Positions 21,254 to 31,063 of a stretch of 64,000 nt of DNA are shown here, piece by piece. Position 1 is the stretch's first letter; each line of letters begins with the position of its first letter. This DNA comes from Oscheius sp. JU75 (taxonomy: Eukaryota; Nematoda; Chromadorea; Rhabditida; Rhabditidae): NCBI GenBank assembly GCA_037178855.1, contig JASJZC010000007.1, positions 930,001 through 994,000 of the forward strand, written 5' to 3'. A model generated the notes under the pieces. The model did no database searches, was not told the origin of the DNA, and was given only the letters and a program-made list of their open reading frames with translations. The translations under genes and the position numbers were made by a program.

Positions 21254-22253
21254 ATGGACCATCCTACATTTCAAGCAATTCTTCTCTCCTTTCTTGTGAG
21301 GCTCTCCACATCTTGTATTCCCTCCTATTCCCCTGATTTTCCAGGTATTTTTTTTGTTTATTAAGTTTAAAATCCGTTTTAGTTTACACTCCTGAAACTA
21401 CTACCATGCTGGGTCTATCAACCACAACCTCCATATCTACAACAACTTCTACGAATCCATGTCCTGGCAGGCCTCCAGCCGATGCAAGTGGTTGTCCTGT
21501 TGGATGGACCAGAAATTTTGGGGCTTGTTATTACGCAGGAACTAGTCTAGTTTATCAGCCAGCAGCTAGAGCAGTTTGTCAGTCGTTTTGTGCAGATTTG
21601 GCTTCAGTTCATAGTCAGGCGGAGAATGACTACGTAAACAGTTAGTCTTGATTGTGCTTACTATTAGGACAATGACAGAGACAGAGAAAAATAAATAAAT
21701 TGACAGAGGACATACACCTAAAATAACTTATCGAATATTTTCTTTTAGCCCTGGTTGCCGGGAGATTAGCCTGGATTGGAGCTGAAAGAACTTGTGGCAC
21801 TCAATTTACAACGACATGCTTTGCAAACATCGATGGAACACCGGTATTTGTCGCCTTCTTCTTAATTTTTCCTTCTAATAGATGTCATATCTCGCCCCAA
21901 AAGCGAAATCGCGAAAAACGTCTAAATACAAAGTTGTAGAGAAGATCAATGGCCAAAACTATGCTTTTGACTGATTATTAATATTTTGCTCTCGCTATGG
22001 CACGTTGATGTGACCAAATCGTTTTCCAGCTGGATTACACTTATTTTCAACTGCGAGAGGCTTTGGGATTTGGCACGGAGAATAGCGGCGGAGATCAGTT
22101 TTGCGTGGTTGTGAGTTTACTAGCTCTTCCAAACATGATTTTTCTAAGATCAATCGCGTTAATGAAAACACAGGCGGATGGGAGGATCTCGGCTGTGTGG
22201 CAGGTGCCACTTTTGCGGATATGGGTCTTTATGTCTGTAAATATCTGTTGTGA
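21254..22253 (+). CDS. Secreted C-type lectin, five exons
   Basis: Exons 21254-21344, 21383-21640, 21749-21843, 22030-22110 and 22149-22253 join in phase to a TGA, giving 209 residues. Exon 1 encodes a likely signal (FQAILLSFLVRLSTS). A Thr/Ser-rich spacer follows (STTTSISTTTSTNPC), likely O-glycosylated. The CTLD then reads GCPVGWTRNFGACYY, RAVCQSFCADLASVHSQAE, RLAWIGAER, DQFCVV and finally GLYVCKY. All CTLD landmark positions are present. The third intron (21844-22029) contains foldback repeat R1 copy 2. The last two exons resemble the minus-strand piece at 24678-24913. Confidence 0.85.
21886..22000 (+). repeat. Foldback repeat R1, copy 2 (intronic)
   Basis: Left arm CATATCTCGCCCCAAAAGCG and right arm ending TTTGCTCTCGCTATGG, with AAAGTTGTAG near the centre. 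It lies wholly within intron 3 of the lectin gene. Confidence 0.65.
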
Positions 22254-22339
22254 CCATTTTTTTCAGCGTCTAATAAAACTTTAATGCGGTTCTAAACGTC
22301 CAGTACGATAGTAACAAATTAGAATGTTTAGGTTGATAC

Positions 22340-22600
22340 TTTGATATAATATCGATATTTTCAATTTTTCACACAAGGGGGTAGTAAATTGCTTTTTTGA
22401 AGAGAGTTAAGTCAAATGACAGTTGACTTTTTCCAGCTTTTTTATAATCATCCTTGGTGGTTTTTGTATGCTATTCTAGTTATTTTTAAGTATTCAAAAC
22501 AACTTGATTCATACAGAATGTCTTGAAATGAAATCGGATTTTTCAGTTTTTCACATAAGGGAGAGCCCTTTGATTTTTTCAGTCTAGTGAGGCGTCCACC
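22340..22600 (+). repeat. Dispersed repeat R2, two tandem units
   Basis: Two ~190-bp units share a TTTTTCACA(C/T)AAGGG motif, followed by a stretch around AGTCAAATGACAGTTGACTT and a CATCCTTGG(T) block. Related sequence recurs near 25490, 27950, 28205, 31840 and 52800, mostly close to lectin pieces. It has no coding. I cannot tell whether it is a degenerate transposon. Confidence 0.5.
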
Positions 22601-22699
22601 AAAATCATCTAAAAGTGACTAACTTGACATGGTAAATGTCATTTTTTTTTTCGAAAGCGGGTATCCGAAGGCTTTGTAGAACGCAAGACAGCACCGTTG

Positions 22700-22832
22700 A
22701 AATAGCAATTTTCCAGGTTAGTAGCGACTGACTGGACAGAGTGATTGACATGTCATAGGACATTGACCTGGACTTTAACCTACCGCTCTGTCTAGTCAGT
22801 CGCTGTTTCTGCTATTCTGGAAGATTGCTATC
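22700..22832. repeat. Foldback hairpin with ~50-bp arms
   Basis: The left arm reads GCAATTTTCCAGGTTAGTAG then CGACTGACTGGACAGAG. The right arm is nearly its inverse (CTCTGTCTAGTCAGTCG to TTCTGGAAGATTGC). The spacer is ~30 bp. It is distinct from repeat R1. It could be a MITE or a hairpin RNA source; I see no TA duplication I can trust. Confidence 0.55.
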
Positions 22833-23484
22833 TCTGGAGATGTCTCTACTCGCCGCCAATCACATGCCTTTGTCGTAAACTCTTCATCGGCTACCCCAAG
22901 AGGACGAAGAAGGATGATGTTCTAGAGGATAGCTGCACCAGTGGAGATGTCTCTATTCATAGTCTATCACTTTAAGCCACCGAAATCTCTACCTCGTATC
23001 TTGGAAGGAAGAAGACAGAGCAGACGAAGGAGGATCAGTTTATTGTCAAAAACAGTCATTTTGGGTTTTCACCTCTTTCTGGAAGATGACTTAGTTGTAA
23101 GAAAATCAGGATTGGGTAAAATGGACAAGCTACATTTTTGATGCGCCCTTTGAGCGTTTCTTTTGTTAGATCGTTGTCACCGTTAGCTCTTTTTTTCTTA
23201 TTTTTTGGACTGCTCTTGTTTGAATGACTTTTATCTGTGCCTCCTAGCCTAGACCCTTTTGTTTCTTCTCTTTTCTCATTGCTGTCGACCACTGACCCTT
23301 AGTTTTTTCTGTCAAAAGTTGTCCGCTACTTTATTTTCATGCAAAGACCGTTTTGCCGCCACTGTCCCTATTGTCTAACTCTATTTTTTGCTGACTGTCA
23401 CTATAATTTCTCAGTCAGTTCATGATGTTAAAGGTATAATAAGAGACTCAGCTTGAACGAAGGTTATGTACAAAGAAAAGCGAC
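22833..23484. other. No gene recognised
   Basis: GAGATGTCTCTA occurs twice (22839 and 22943) with similar sequence nearby, suggesting a short local duplication. The open frames here are basic and low in complexity. No family is recognised. Confidence 0.35.
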
Positions 23485-24240
23485 TTATTGAACACAACAG
23501 AATTTCTTCCTTCTTATCGTTTTCTTTGGTAGAAAGGCTGCTTCAACTACCTTTGCGAATACTTCCTCTACGCCCTGAAAGCTTTCTATTTGGAACAAAA
23601 TGAAAAGACCTCGAAATTTTTAGATGAGCATTCGAGATAGGCAAAAGCTTTGATTTCTTGAGCCATCGCTTTCCCATTTTCTTCAGTCACTGGGCTCTGA
23701 AAAACATTTTTTAGAGTAAAATTAAGTTTTATGTACCTCTCTGAGCTTGGAGAGCTGTTCTAGGGTCTCTGGGTTGTCCCTGAGGTCTTTTCGAAGTCCT
23801 ACCAGGATTATTGGAGCGTTGGAGCAGTAGTGGTTGACCTGAAAAGGACTGAACAGTCGAGACAGACGGACAGAGACGGACGGACTCACCTCGTGAGCCC
23901 AAAAATCGAAAACCTCTTTTAAAGTCCTCGGTTCATCTATTCCAAAAACAATGACAGCCACATCAGTGTCAGGATAATTAAATTTGTTCAATAGCCTGTA
24001 CGTTTCATTTCCTTCAATGTAGCACAAATTCAATTCAACCTAAAAAAAAAAAAGACCTGAAGTTTTGAAATGTAAGAGACTTACAGGGCTCCCTTCAAAC
24101 TCTGCAGTTTTCTTCCAAGTTGTAAATAGCTTGTAAGGACGAGTCGTTGGAAATGTTCCAGATATAAAGGTTTCTATGAGACGGTACTTTCCAATGCCGC
24201 TACTGCCAACAAAAACTATATTCTTGGTAGGAGTATTCAT
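23485..24240 (-). CDS. Atypical Rho-like GTPase 2, intact, five exons
   Basis: Exons 24085-24240, 23890-24039, 23737-23838, 23610-23696 and 23485-23574 join in phase to give 194 residues, the usual Rho size. The first two exons have exactly the lengths of those in GTPase 1 (156 and 150 bp). The P-loop is GSSGIGKY, where the Mg-binding Ser/Thr is Tyr. The G3 region is CYIEGNE instead of the DTAGQE type, and the base-recognition motif is LRKD instead of TKxD. The Rho-like DVAVIVFGID, APIILVGLRKDLRDNP and AYLECSSKNFE remain. The C-terminus RKKFCCVQ is a prenylation box. The protein is probably membrane-attached but unlikely to cycle GTP normally. I recognise the superfamily, not the orthologue. 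Confidence 0.82.
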
Positions 24241-24416
24241 CGGAGAAAATGGGCAGAAGAAATGGGGTTTGCTTTAGTCTTAACAGAACCAGGCAGGCAA
24301 TGACTAGGCGGAAGTTGATAAGACAACTTTTTTCTGGGTTTTGAAAGTGGCCATCAAAGGCACGCAACGAGAACAAGTCATGTTATAACCCGCTCCCCTA
24401 AACTGACTAAATCGGT

Positions 24417-24530
24417 CATAACTCGCTCCAGTAGCGAAATTGCAAAAAACGCTCATTTACAAAGTTGTAAAGGTGTGCTACAACTTTGCTTTTGACCAAC
24501 TTTTAAAACCTAGCTCAAGGGGAGCACTAT
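24417..24530 (+). repeat. Foldback repeat R1, copy 3
   Basis: CATAACTCGCTCCAGTAGCG on the left, AAAGTTGTAAAGG and CTACAACTTTGC at the centre, and GGGGAGCACTATTG on the right. It is one of the best-preserved copies. Confidence 0.7.
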
Positions 24531-24677
24531 TGCATGTTGAAGTGATAACATTGGAGAGGGAGAGGAGATTTTTGAACTATGGGACAAACAGGTTTTCGTT
24601 CAAATCCTATTTCTACCACTTGATAAATATTTGTTTAAAAGTACTTATTATTTTCCATCATTATAAAATCTTCATGA

Positions 24678-24913
24678 TCATGGTAAATATTTGCAGACAT
24701 AGATAGCAACTGTATTGTAGTCACCATAGCAGGCGCCAGTGGCACAGGAACCAACATATTCCCATCTTTTGTTTGCCAACACTGGGTAGTAGTTGATCTG
24801 GAAAGGTATTAAAAAAGACTTGATTTATCACTTACAATAACGCAGTTTTGATTCCCACTAGAATTCGAGCCGAAGACCGATGGGATTTCTGAAGCAAAGT
24901 TATCATAGTCTAG
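24678..24913 (-). pseudogene. C-type lectin gene, last two exons only
   Basis: Exons ~24836-24913 and 24678-24797 (minus) encode DYDNFASEIPSVFGSNSSG then NQNCVI, joined to RWEYVGSCATGACYGDY and VAIYVCKYLP with a TGA. This matches the CTLD end of the gene at 21254-22253. No upstream CTLD exons are seen on this strand. The acceptor before DYDNF is weak (CTGCTAG). The flank 24915-24960 is repeated in inverse orientation at 25381-25423. Confidence 0.65.
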
Positions 24914-25423
24914 CAGATATTTGACTTTTAAAACCGTTATCTAATTTAAAAGATTCTCGCGTCTCTGATTGTCTGCGTATATGTGCAAAGTAATCCTAAT
25001 ATTCTTTGTGTCCAGATTCCAATCTGGAATTCGAACTTGACGTGTCAAAATTCCATATGTCAAGTTGAACAAAAGGAAGTTGTTATTGTTAGGGTTGTCG
25101 TGGTTAATAGTCTCAACATTGTAGTAGTTTCAGGGGTATTAACTGCTAAATGAAAGATCTCAAAAAGATCATTCTGGAAAATCGGGGGAATAGGAATGAA
25201 TGAGAGAAAAAACATGTTTTATTAGAAATAATATGAGTAGAGGATTCAAAGTTAAGAGAGAATAAATTGCGGTCGATTCGGGGGAAGAGAGGCAGGTTAA
25301 TGCCTGACAATGATTAGGATCTGGGCACAAAGGATAAAAGGATTACTTTGCTAAAGATACACAGACGGACAGAGACGCGAGAACCTTTTAAATTAGTTAA
25401 CGGTTTTAAAAGTCAAATTTCAG

Positions 25424-25500
25424 CTGGACTATGATAACTTTGCTGTTCTTAATATTTGGAAAGACTCAGAAAACCACAATGGAGACCAGGGATGCTGACC
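25424..25500 (+). pseudogene. C-type lectin exon fragment, inverted relative to the 24.8-kb copy
   Basis: An acceptor (CAAATTTCAG) leads to LDYDNFAVLNIWKDSENHNG then DQGC, the paralogue of the exon at 24836-24913 on the other strand. No downstream exon follows; repeat R2 sequence begins soon after. The pair forms an inverted duplication centred near 25.15 kb. Confidence 0.6.
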
Positions 25501-25932
25501 AGAAAGCAGCAGGAAGTCAGATGCTAATTGACTTGACTTCCTTCAAAAAACCTACATAGCTCCTCCTATTTTTGCAAAATCGAAAATCTTGATCCCCTAT
25601 AGTTTCAAAAATCTTAATAAAAGGGTCATTCTTGAGACCTAGAAGAGTCTAGAAGTGACTGTATGTGTAAAGTAATCGGATTTTTCTTTGTATCCAAATC
25701 CTAATCCTGAATTCGAGTTTAACGCATTTAAACTTTGACAAGCCAAGTCACTAAAAGGGGATGGGAGCAGTTTAAAAGGAACAAAAATTTAAACCAAAAT
25801 GAGGCACAGGCGGATCCACAAGGCTGGGCAAGCCCGAAAGACGGGAGATGGCTAACAGAAAACCATGCCTAGAGCAAAGTGGAATCCGGGTGGCGGTCTG
25901 ATAGAAAATATTTATCATTTATCTGCCTTTTT
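25501..25932. other. Repeat-like sequence, no gene
   Basis: It contains R2-like sequence at ~25490-25600. The stretch near 25660-25740 resembles 24985-25040 in direct orientation. No coding is supported. Confidence 0.4.
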
Positions 25933-26635
25933 TCATTTATCTGTAGCCTTTCCGGAAGTAGTAATGAGTTGTGAGCTCTGACAAGCATCCGAATATGAGT
26001 ATGGTAGTGTCTGACAAACAAATGGCTGCTTCAGATCACACAGGGCTTTTCTAATACAATATTTATTTTAAAAAAAACATTTTTAACTCACTGCCATCCA
26101 ATATCGCTAATCCCATAGCAGGGAAGATAATCAGGCCACTCGGGAGCAAAGCCACTTGGCCAGTAAGTATAGTCCACCTTGTCTCCGTTAGTCCAGCTCG
26201 CTCCACGCTTCATTAACAGATTCATACCAATCCAAAGATTCTGATTTGGTTGTCTCATCGACGCAAGATATGTATTCTCAAAGGCATTATGTACTGCTGC
26301 CAAATGGCCACCAAAGAAAATGCAATATTCTTCAGCGCTGATCCAGTCCTGGGACTCATTCACGAATTTGTAGCACCTGAAAATGAGGACGCTTCAACGA
26401 GCCTTAGCGCGTCCCAGGCGCAAGATTATAAAAAGTGGTCAAAAGCAAAGTTGCAGTTACTATTCTGCTCTACAACTTTGTAATTGGATGTTTCTTGCGA
26501 TATCGCTTCTGGAGCGATATGACCCGGTTATTAAACTCACTTGTTAAAATTCTTCTCAAAAATATATCCATCAGGGCAGATTGGATTGCTTTGAGCTAGT
26601 TGAAACAGAAGGAGAGCAGAAATAGTTAGCCACAT
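25933..26635 (-). CDS. Secreted C-type lectin, three exons
   Basis: Exons 26541-26635, 26092-26376 and 25933-26050 join in phase to give 165 residues. The signal (WLTISALLLFQLAQS) is followed by NPICPDGYIFEKNFNKCYKF. The CTLD core is EEYCIFFGGHLAAVHNAFEN, NLWIGMNLL and SWTNGDKVDYTYW, closing with LPCYGISDIGW and PFVCQ. It is a compact single-CTLD protein, probably secreted. Intron 1 (26377-26540) holds repeat R1 copy 4. A TGATAA site is at 26705-26710, upstream. The promoter and signal exon are duplicated head-to-head at 27350-27603. Confidence 0.88.
26405..26523 (-). repeat. Foldback repeat R1, copy 4 (intronic)
   Basis: The inverse-orientation copy runs from TAGCGCGTCCCAGGCGCAAG to CGCTTCTGGAGCGATATGAC. 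It fills most of intron 1 of the lectin gene at 25933-26635. Confidence 0.7.
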
Positions 26636-27349
26636 GTTTTCTGGGTGTGACTAGAGCGTAGAGGGCGTGTTTTTAAAAGTTCAAAGGGGCTTATGTTCCC
26701 ACCCTGATAAGGGAAGCAAGATACAAGGTTACAGAAATTCGTGGGTATTGCACAAGTGATGGACAAGAGTCTTGTTTCAAGGACAAGCTACAAAACAATT
26801 CGTGACTCATTAATAGTAGGGTCAAGTTTTGTTTTTCCTCTTTTCATAGAGAGACAAGCAATTCGATTGTTGAAGAGGTGACAATCTCTTGAGAATGGAA
26901 GAGAACTCAAGACATTTGGGTCAGAACAGAAAACAAGAATAAAAGAGTCAGCTTCTATGTCCCCTATTTAAGATACCACATTCAAAGGCAAAAACTGCTT
27001 CCAGTGTTGCGCAGCGGGTCATGTTCTATAAACTAGCGCAAGGAAAAAAGTGTCGGTTCCATTCCCGGCTGGTCCAACGTGTTTTGCCTTTACCTCTGGG
27101 ACGAGTACGTGTAATACCAGGACTAATCCTCTGAGTCTTGTCTCGAGCAAGCTGAAATAACTGTAAGTATTGAAATTCCGTTTGGCGATTCTGTAGTTCT
27201 TGTTTTCTGAGAAAGACTAGTAATTCGGGTATTGAAAAAGAGATGAGACAGTCTTTTGAAATATAGGAAAACTCAAGTTTTCCAACCTCAAGGGACTCTC
27301 CATATTCAATGTTTGGCCATACCAGGTGTGTGATCAACCTGATGCATGA
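26636..27349. other. Divergent promoter region and spacer of an inverted lectin pair
   Basis: 26690-26800 is repeated inverted at 27350-27460, including the CTGATAAGGG GATA site and a GAATTTCTGTAA block. The spacer also contains a second, poorer inverted match (GACAAGAGTCTTGTTTC types). A minus-strand open frame at 27026-27337 has no recognised family. Confidence 0.5.
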
Positions 27350-27511
27350 ATCCTTTTGTAGCTTGTACTTGGAACAAGACTCTTGTCCATCACTTGTGCA
27401 ATACCCACGAATTTCTGTAATCTTGTATCTTGTTTCCCTTATCAGGGTGGGAACGTAAGCCTTTTTAACTTTAAAACACGCCCTATACGTTGTAGTCTCA
27501 CCCAGAAAAAC

Positions 27512-27603
27512 ATGTGGCTAGCCCTAGCTGTCTTTCTTTTCAAACTGGTTCAAAGCAATCCAATCTGTCCTTCTGCATATATCTACAAGGAGGAATTTAA
27601 CAA
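27512..27603 (+). pseudogene. Truncated head-to-head copy of a lectin signal exon
   Basis: The frame MWLALAVFLFKLVQSNPICP, ending EEFNK at a GTAAG donor, is the counterpart of exon 1 of the lectin at 26541-26635, with the same phase (92 bp versus 95 bp). It has the same upstream GATA site in mirror position (27439-27444). The intron begins with a half copy of repeat R1 (27623-27650). I find no CTLD exon downstream with the required phase, so the copy looks decapitated. It may still drive transcription. Confidence 0.65.
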
Positions 27604-27649
27604 GTAAGTTTACTTTAATCGGGTCATAACTCGCTCCAGAAGCAAAACC

Positions 27650-27830
27650 CCAAACCACATTTACTGGTACTGTCCATGGGATCAGCCCTATTGCCGTGGT
27701 TTAAAGTGCTCCAATATGGATGGCTATTCGTATATTTATCACAAGAGCGGCTTGGACGGCTGGCTCATCACAGGGGTTCCAATCATGAATTTTTGCAATA
27801 TCTTTCAGCCTGAACGTGCTGCTGTGGGTA
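27650..27830 (+). other. Unrecognised coding-like segment, HIYW-CPWD type
   Basis: The frame reads PNHIYWYCPWDQPYCRGLK, then DGYSYIYHKSGLDGW. A related peptide, RHIYWSCPWDKLFCRNLS, is encoded at 42475-42530, with about 70% DNA match over ~57 bp. I do not recognise the family. It may be an exon or a piece of a transposon. Confidence 0.35.
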
Positions 27831-28335
27831 TAGTCGAGTTTTATACTTATTTTGTTCTCTTTTTATCCATCAGGACAGGTAGTTAATATCCTACCTTTAC
27901 AATTTGCAAGAGGCATCCGTTTGCGACACAAGCTATAAGACCAGAATCTCTGGGTATGCCATTGAGATTATCAGTTTTTAACATAAGGGGGAGTACCTTA
28001 GTTTTTTTTTAAGAATCAAGGCCAAATGACCGTCTTTCTCCAGCCCTCCGACTAGCATCCCTGGTGCTCTATTGCAGTTTTCTAGGTCTTTCAAAGCATT
28101 TAGATCAACTTAATTCATGAAGAATGTCTCGATCAGAGATCGAAAATATCAATTGTGTTTTGGGTTATTTTTGCTCTTTACAACCAGTTCATATGGTCAG
28201 AATGCCTGGATATGACATTGATATTTTCAGTTTTTCAGAAAGCGCTGGTTTTTTCAAAAATAAAGTGACAGCTTTCTATTGTGCATCCCTGGTGCTCTTT
28301 TGCGGTTTTTTTAGTTCTTGTCACTCGTTTTCAGA

Positions 28336-28495
28336 CGTTCCTTGGCCACTTTGTAGATGCCACAGAGGCTACAGATACCTGCCAAGGTGATCGCGGATAT
28401 TTAGTCAAGATCACAAATGACAATCAGAACAATTTTTGCTGCTGGTCCTGGGCTTTATTCCAGCAGTCGAAACATTTTCAGTCTCTGAAGTAGAG
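28336..28495 (+). pseudogene. CTLD-like exon fragment
   Basis: After a TTTTCAG acceptor the frame reads TFLGHFVDATEATDTCQGDR then GYLVKITNDNQNN, like the first helix region of a CTLD (acidic-Ala-x-x-x-Cys, then a GxLv-I segment). No start exon or later CTLD exons can be joined. R2-type repeats surround it. Confidence 0.45.
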
Positions 28496-28499
28496 CGAA

Positions 28500-29004
28500 C
28501 GCCTACGGCCTTGCAAGGTAATGCTAAGCTTTTTTAAACTGAGACTGAATTACCCTGAAAGCCCACAGAGGAGCAAACGTAAAACAGTAGAACAACGGGA
28601 TTATGACTATACAAACTGTCAGTGTTACAAATGTACATTTCTGCAACGTTTACCGTTTGGCTATCTCTTGCTGCTCTAAAACAAAATCAGCTGGTCCACA
28701 CCAAGAAGAAGCTGCAGCAAAGGATTTGGACTAAACATCACTTAAAACAGCATTCTACAATTTGTGGAAAGACCAAGGTAAAATAAGGAGTTGAATGCTA
28801 CTTTTAAAGAGACCAATGTTGAATTTGAACAGCTCATAAGGGCCAACGATCAGACTATCGAGGAGAAGGAAAAAACAAACCTTATAGCTTATCATCCTTC
28901 TTCGTAGGGTATTGGCCTCATTCCCCAATAATCCTTAACGTTTTTATGTCTTATCAGTTCACTATTTAACACAAATCAATCGTCCCGATAGCAGAGTAGT
29001 CTTG
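28500..29004. other. Intergenic, with GATA site of the next lectin gene
   Basis: TTATCAGTTC at 28951 lies ~50 bp before the ATG at 29005. A short coding-like stretch near 28800-28905 (NVEFEQLIRANDQTIEEKEK, then a stop) is not assigned. Confidence 0.35.
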
Positions 29005-29739
29005 ATGCTCTCCTTCATTGGCCTCCTTCTCCTCGGTGGAGCTGTCGACTCAGCTCACTATTGTTATGAGGGTGATGGTTGGGTACCATACAATGGACAC
29101 TGCTATTCATTCGTAAGACATTTTGTTTCGTACTTAACATTTTTTTGAGTTTTTGACGACTTCTAATCGAACGAATGCTGCCAGTTTTTGCAAGCAGAAT
29201 AAAGCTACACTGACAACGATTGAAAATGAGGAGGTTTGTGAATAACCTATTTCTGTCCTCTGTTTCAGAGTCGTGCGTTCAGGCCGACTTTAGTCGGTCC
29301 CGGTCCGGTTCCAAAATTTTCAAAGCTTTCATTTTGGTCGCGAGGGGACCAGACCGAGTGGCCCAAATGCACATCTCTGTTTTTTTCTGTACTCACTCAC
29401 CAGTTTCGATAAACTCAATGACAACAAGTTCAGTTTAACAAGTGGTTCGTTCAATTAAACCCGGGAATAACAGTATGGTTTGGCTTGAAATGTTCAGGAA
29501 GCGAGAAGAGTTCATGCACTTGGGAGAATGGCCAGCCCCTTGGAGAATACTCAAATTTCAGACAAGGTGATAGGCTTTTTCGTCTTTCCAATTTTTCCCA
29601 TTTAGGTCATCCTAATCCGGCTCTTGGTGATTGCATTGCATTTGATGCGATACAAAGGTATACAAAACCAGGCTTCTGGTTCAGTTCTCCGTGCACGACT
29701 AAGACGTTCTTCACCTGTAAGAGAGGTCCAATGATTTAG
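29005..29739 (+). CDS. Secreted C-type lectin, four exons
   Basis: Exons 29005-29112, 29150-29233, 29434-29566 and 29606-29739 join in phase to a TAG, giving 152 residues. The signal is MLSFIGLLLLGGAVDSA. The CTLD reads YEGDGWVPYNGHCYSF, NAASFCKQNKATLTTIENEE, ITVWFGLKCSG, CTWENGQPLGEYSNF, GDCIAFDA and TFFTCKR. The conserved WIG strand is WFG and the last Cys pair is present. The acceptors of exon 2 (TTTTTTGAG) and exon 4 (CATTTAG) are slightly weak. It is likely secreted and binds sugars or microbial surfaces; the ligand is unknown. Confidence 0.85.
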
Positions 29740-30083
29740 TATAGAGGGCGGCTATGCTCTCGGAGATATCGAGTCGAAGATAGATGGTAGAGATTGGTTT
29801 CACGAGCTCGATCCACAAGCATCCGAGAACCCGAACATCGTACCACTTGTCGAGATGATAGGCGCGTACCTTCTGTCCCAAATAGAGTTGAGTAAAACTG
29901 AAAAAGAGTGTTTAACTAAACAAAAGTATGAAAAAACCAGTCGGTTTGTATTTTCGGATTGTTGTCAACGACTCCTTTTGGTCCTTTGGCATATTTCGCA
30001 GCAACCATCTTTTTCTTGGAGCTGCTTGATGAAAATTAGTCACTTGGAGATTGTAGGATGTTATCGAGTCCTGAAAAATAGTT
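29740..30083. other. No gene recognised
   Basis: 3' flank of the lectin gene, then AT-rich sequence up to the Merlin element. No supported feature. Confidence 0.35.
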
Positions 30084-31055
30084 GGTTATAGTTCGGCAGG
30101 TGGCCCCGTTCATTCAAACGGGATTTCGCGCACTTTTTCTTTTTGGCGGGTTTTGAGTTTTCTTCACGATTTTGATATTCTCCCCTGTTCTTCATCATTT
30201 TCTGCTAGGATCTAACGTTTTTCTCCAAAATAATATTTCGAGGCATATGTTTCTTAGAGATAGAGAATAGAGATAGGGAATAGAGAACGCACTAAAAGGT
30301 ATACAGATTAAAGTGAAAAGACATCGTTTGAATAATTACTTCCGACGGACCCAGGGTAGTGTATAGACTTATCCGAATAGTTTCCATGGATTAAGACCCC
30401 TGGCTCTTTGGAATGTACTCTCGGAGTACAAATGAATGTAGAGTCTTCTGGGTCGAGAACCGTACGGCTGCAACTCTGATCCCGATAATCAAGAAGCATG
30501 TTGCTCCGGGAAGCATTATCTACACCGATGAATGGAAGCCATACCGTCAGACTGTCCATCACGGCTACGTCCACCGAGCCGTGAACCATTCCCAGAACTT
30601 CGTCGACCCTTTTATCGTCTGCAACACCCAGTCGATTGAACGCCAGTGGCGTAAAGCCAAGATGTCTCTTATGAAGCTGGGGCCGGATGTTCGTGAGTCC
30701 ACACTCCCTTCTCGACTCGCTCTTCATTGGTGGCTCAGCCTCAACGGTTGCCACGTCTGCTCGAACCCGTTTATCCGCCTTCTGGAGATCATCGCCAAAA
30801 CATTACATCGTCTGATTTCTTTAGTTTCGATCATTGTTATTTCGCCAGAAACATATACCAACACTTCTATTATCCTCCTACTGTTGTTGATTTAAAAAAA
30901 TGCAGAGAAAACAGGAGAGAATACGAAAAACACCAAAAAAATAATGAAGAATAGTGGAGAATATCAAAAACGTGAAGAAAATTCAAAACCCGCCAAAAAG
31001 AAAAAGTGCACGAAAATCCGTTTGAATGAACGGGACCATCTGCCGAACTATTACC
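30084..31055 (+). mobile_element. Merlin (IS1016/IS1595-like) DNA transposon, internally deleted
   Basis: Inverted ends GGTTATAGTTCGGCAGGTGG and GGTAATAGTTCGGCAGATGG continue for ~65 bp through GGCGGGTTTTGA. An 8-bp duplication AAATAGTT flanks it (30076-30083 and 31056-31063). Merlin elements make 8-9-bp duplications, which fits. The interior encodes the C-terminal two thirds of the transposase. The start is missing, so the copy is non-autonomous. Confidence 0.85.
30390..30800 (+). pseudogene. Merlin-type (IS1595-like) transposase fragment
   Basis: The frame reads LFGMYSRSTNECRVFWVENR, then IIKKHVAPGSIIYTDEWKPY (catalytic Asp), VHRAVNHSQNFVDP and SIERQWRKAKMSLMK (catalytic Glu). These are the IS1595/Merlin landmarks. 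The first catalytic Asp upstream of the LFG segment is lost, with a stop just before LFG. Cut-and-paste activity is not expected from this copy. Confidence 0.82.
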
Positions 31056-31063
31056 AAATAGTT

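Noticed and set aside
24580-24625. Possible tRNA gene (GTTCAAATCC resembling a T-loop)
   Set aside because: No acceptor, D-arm or anticodon stem can be folded around it.
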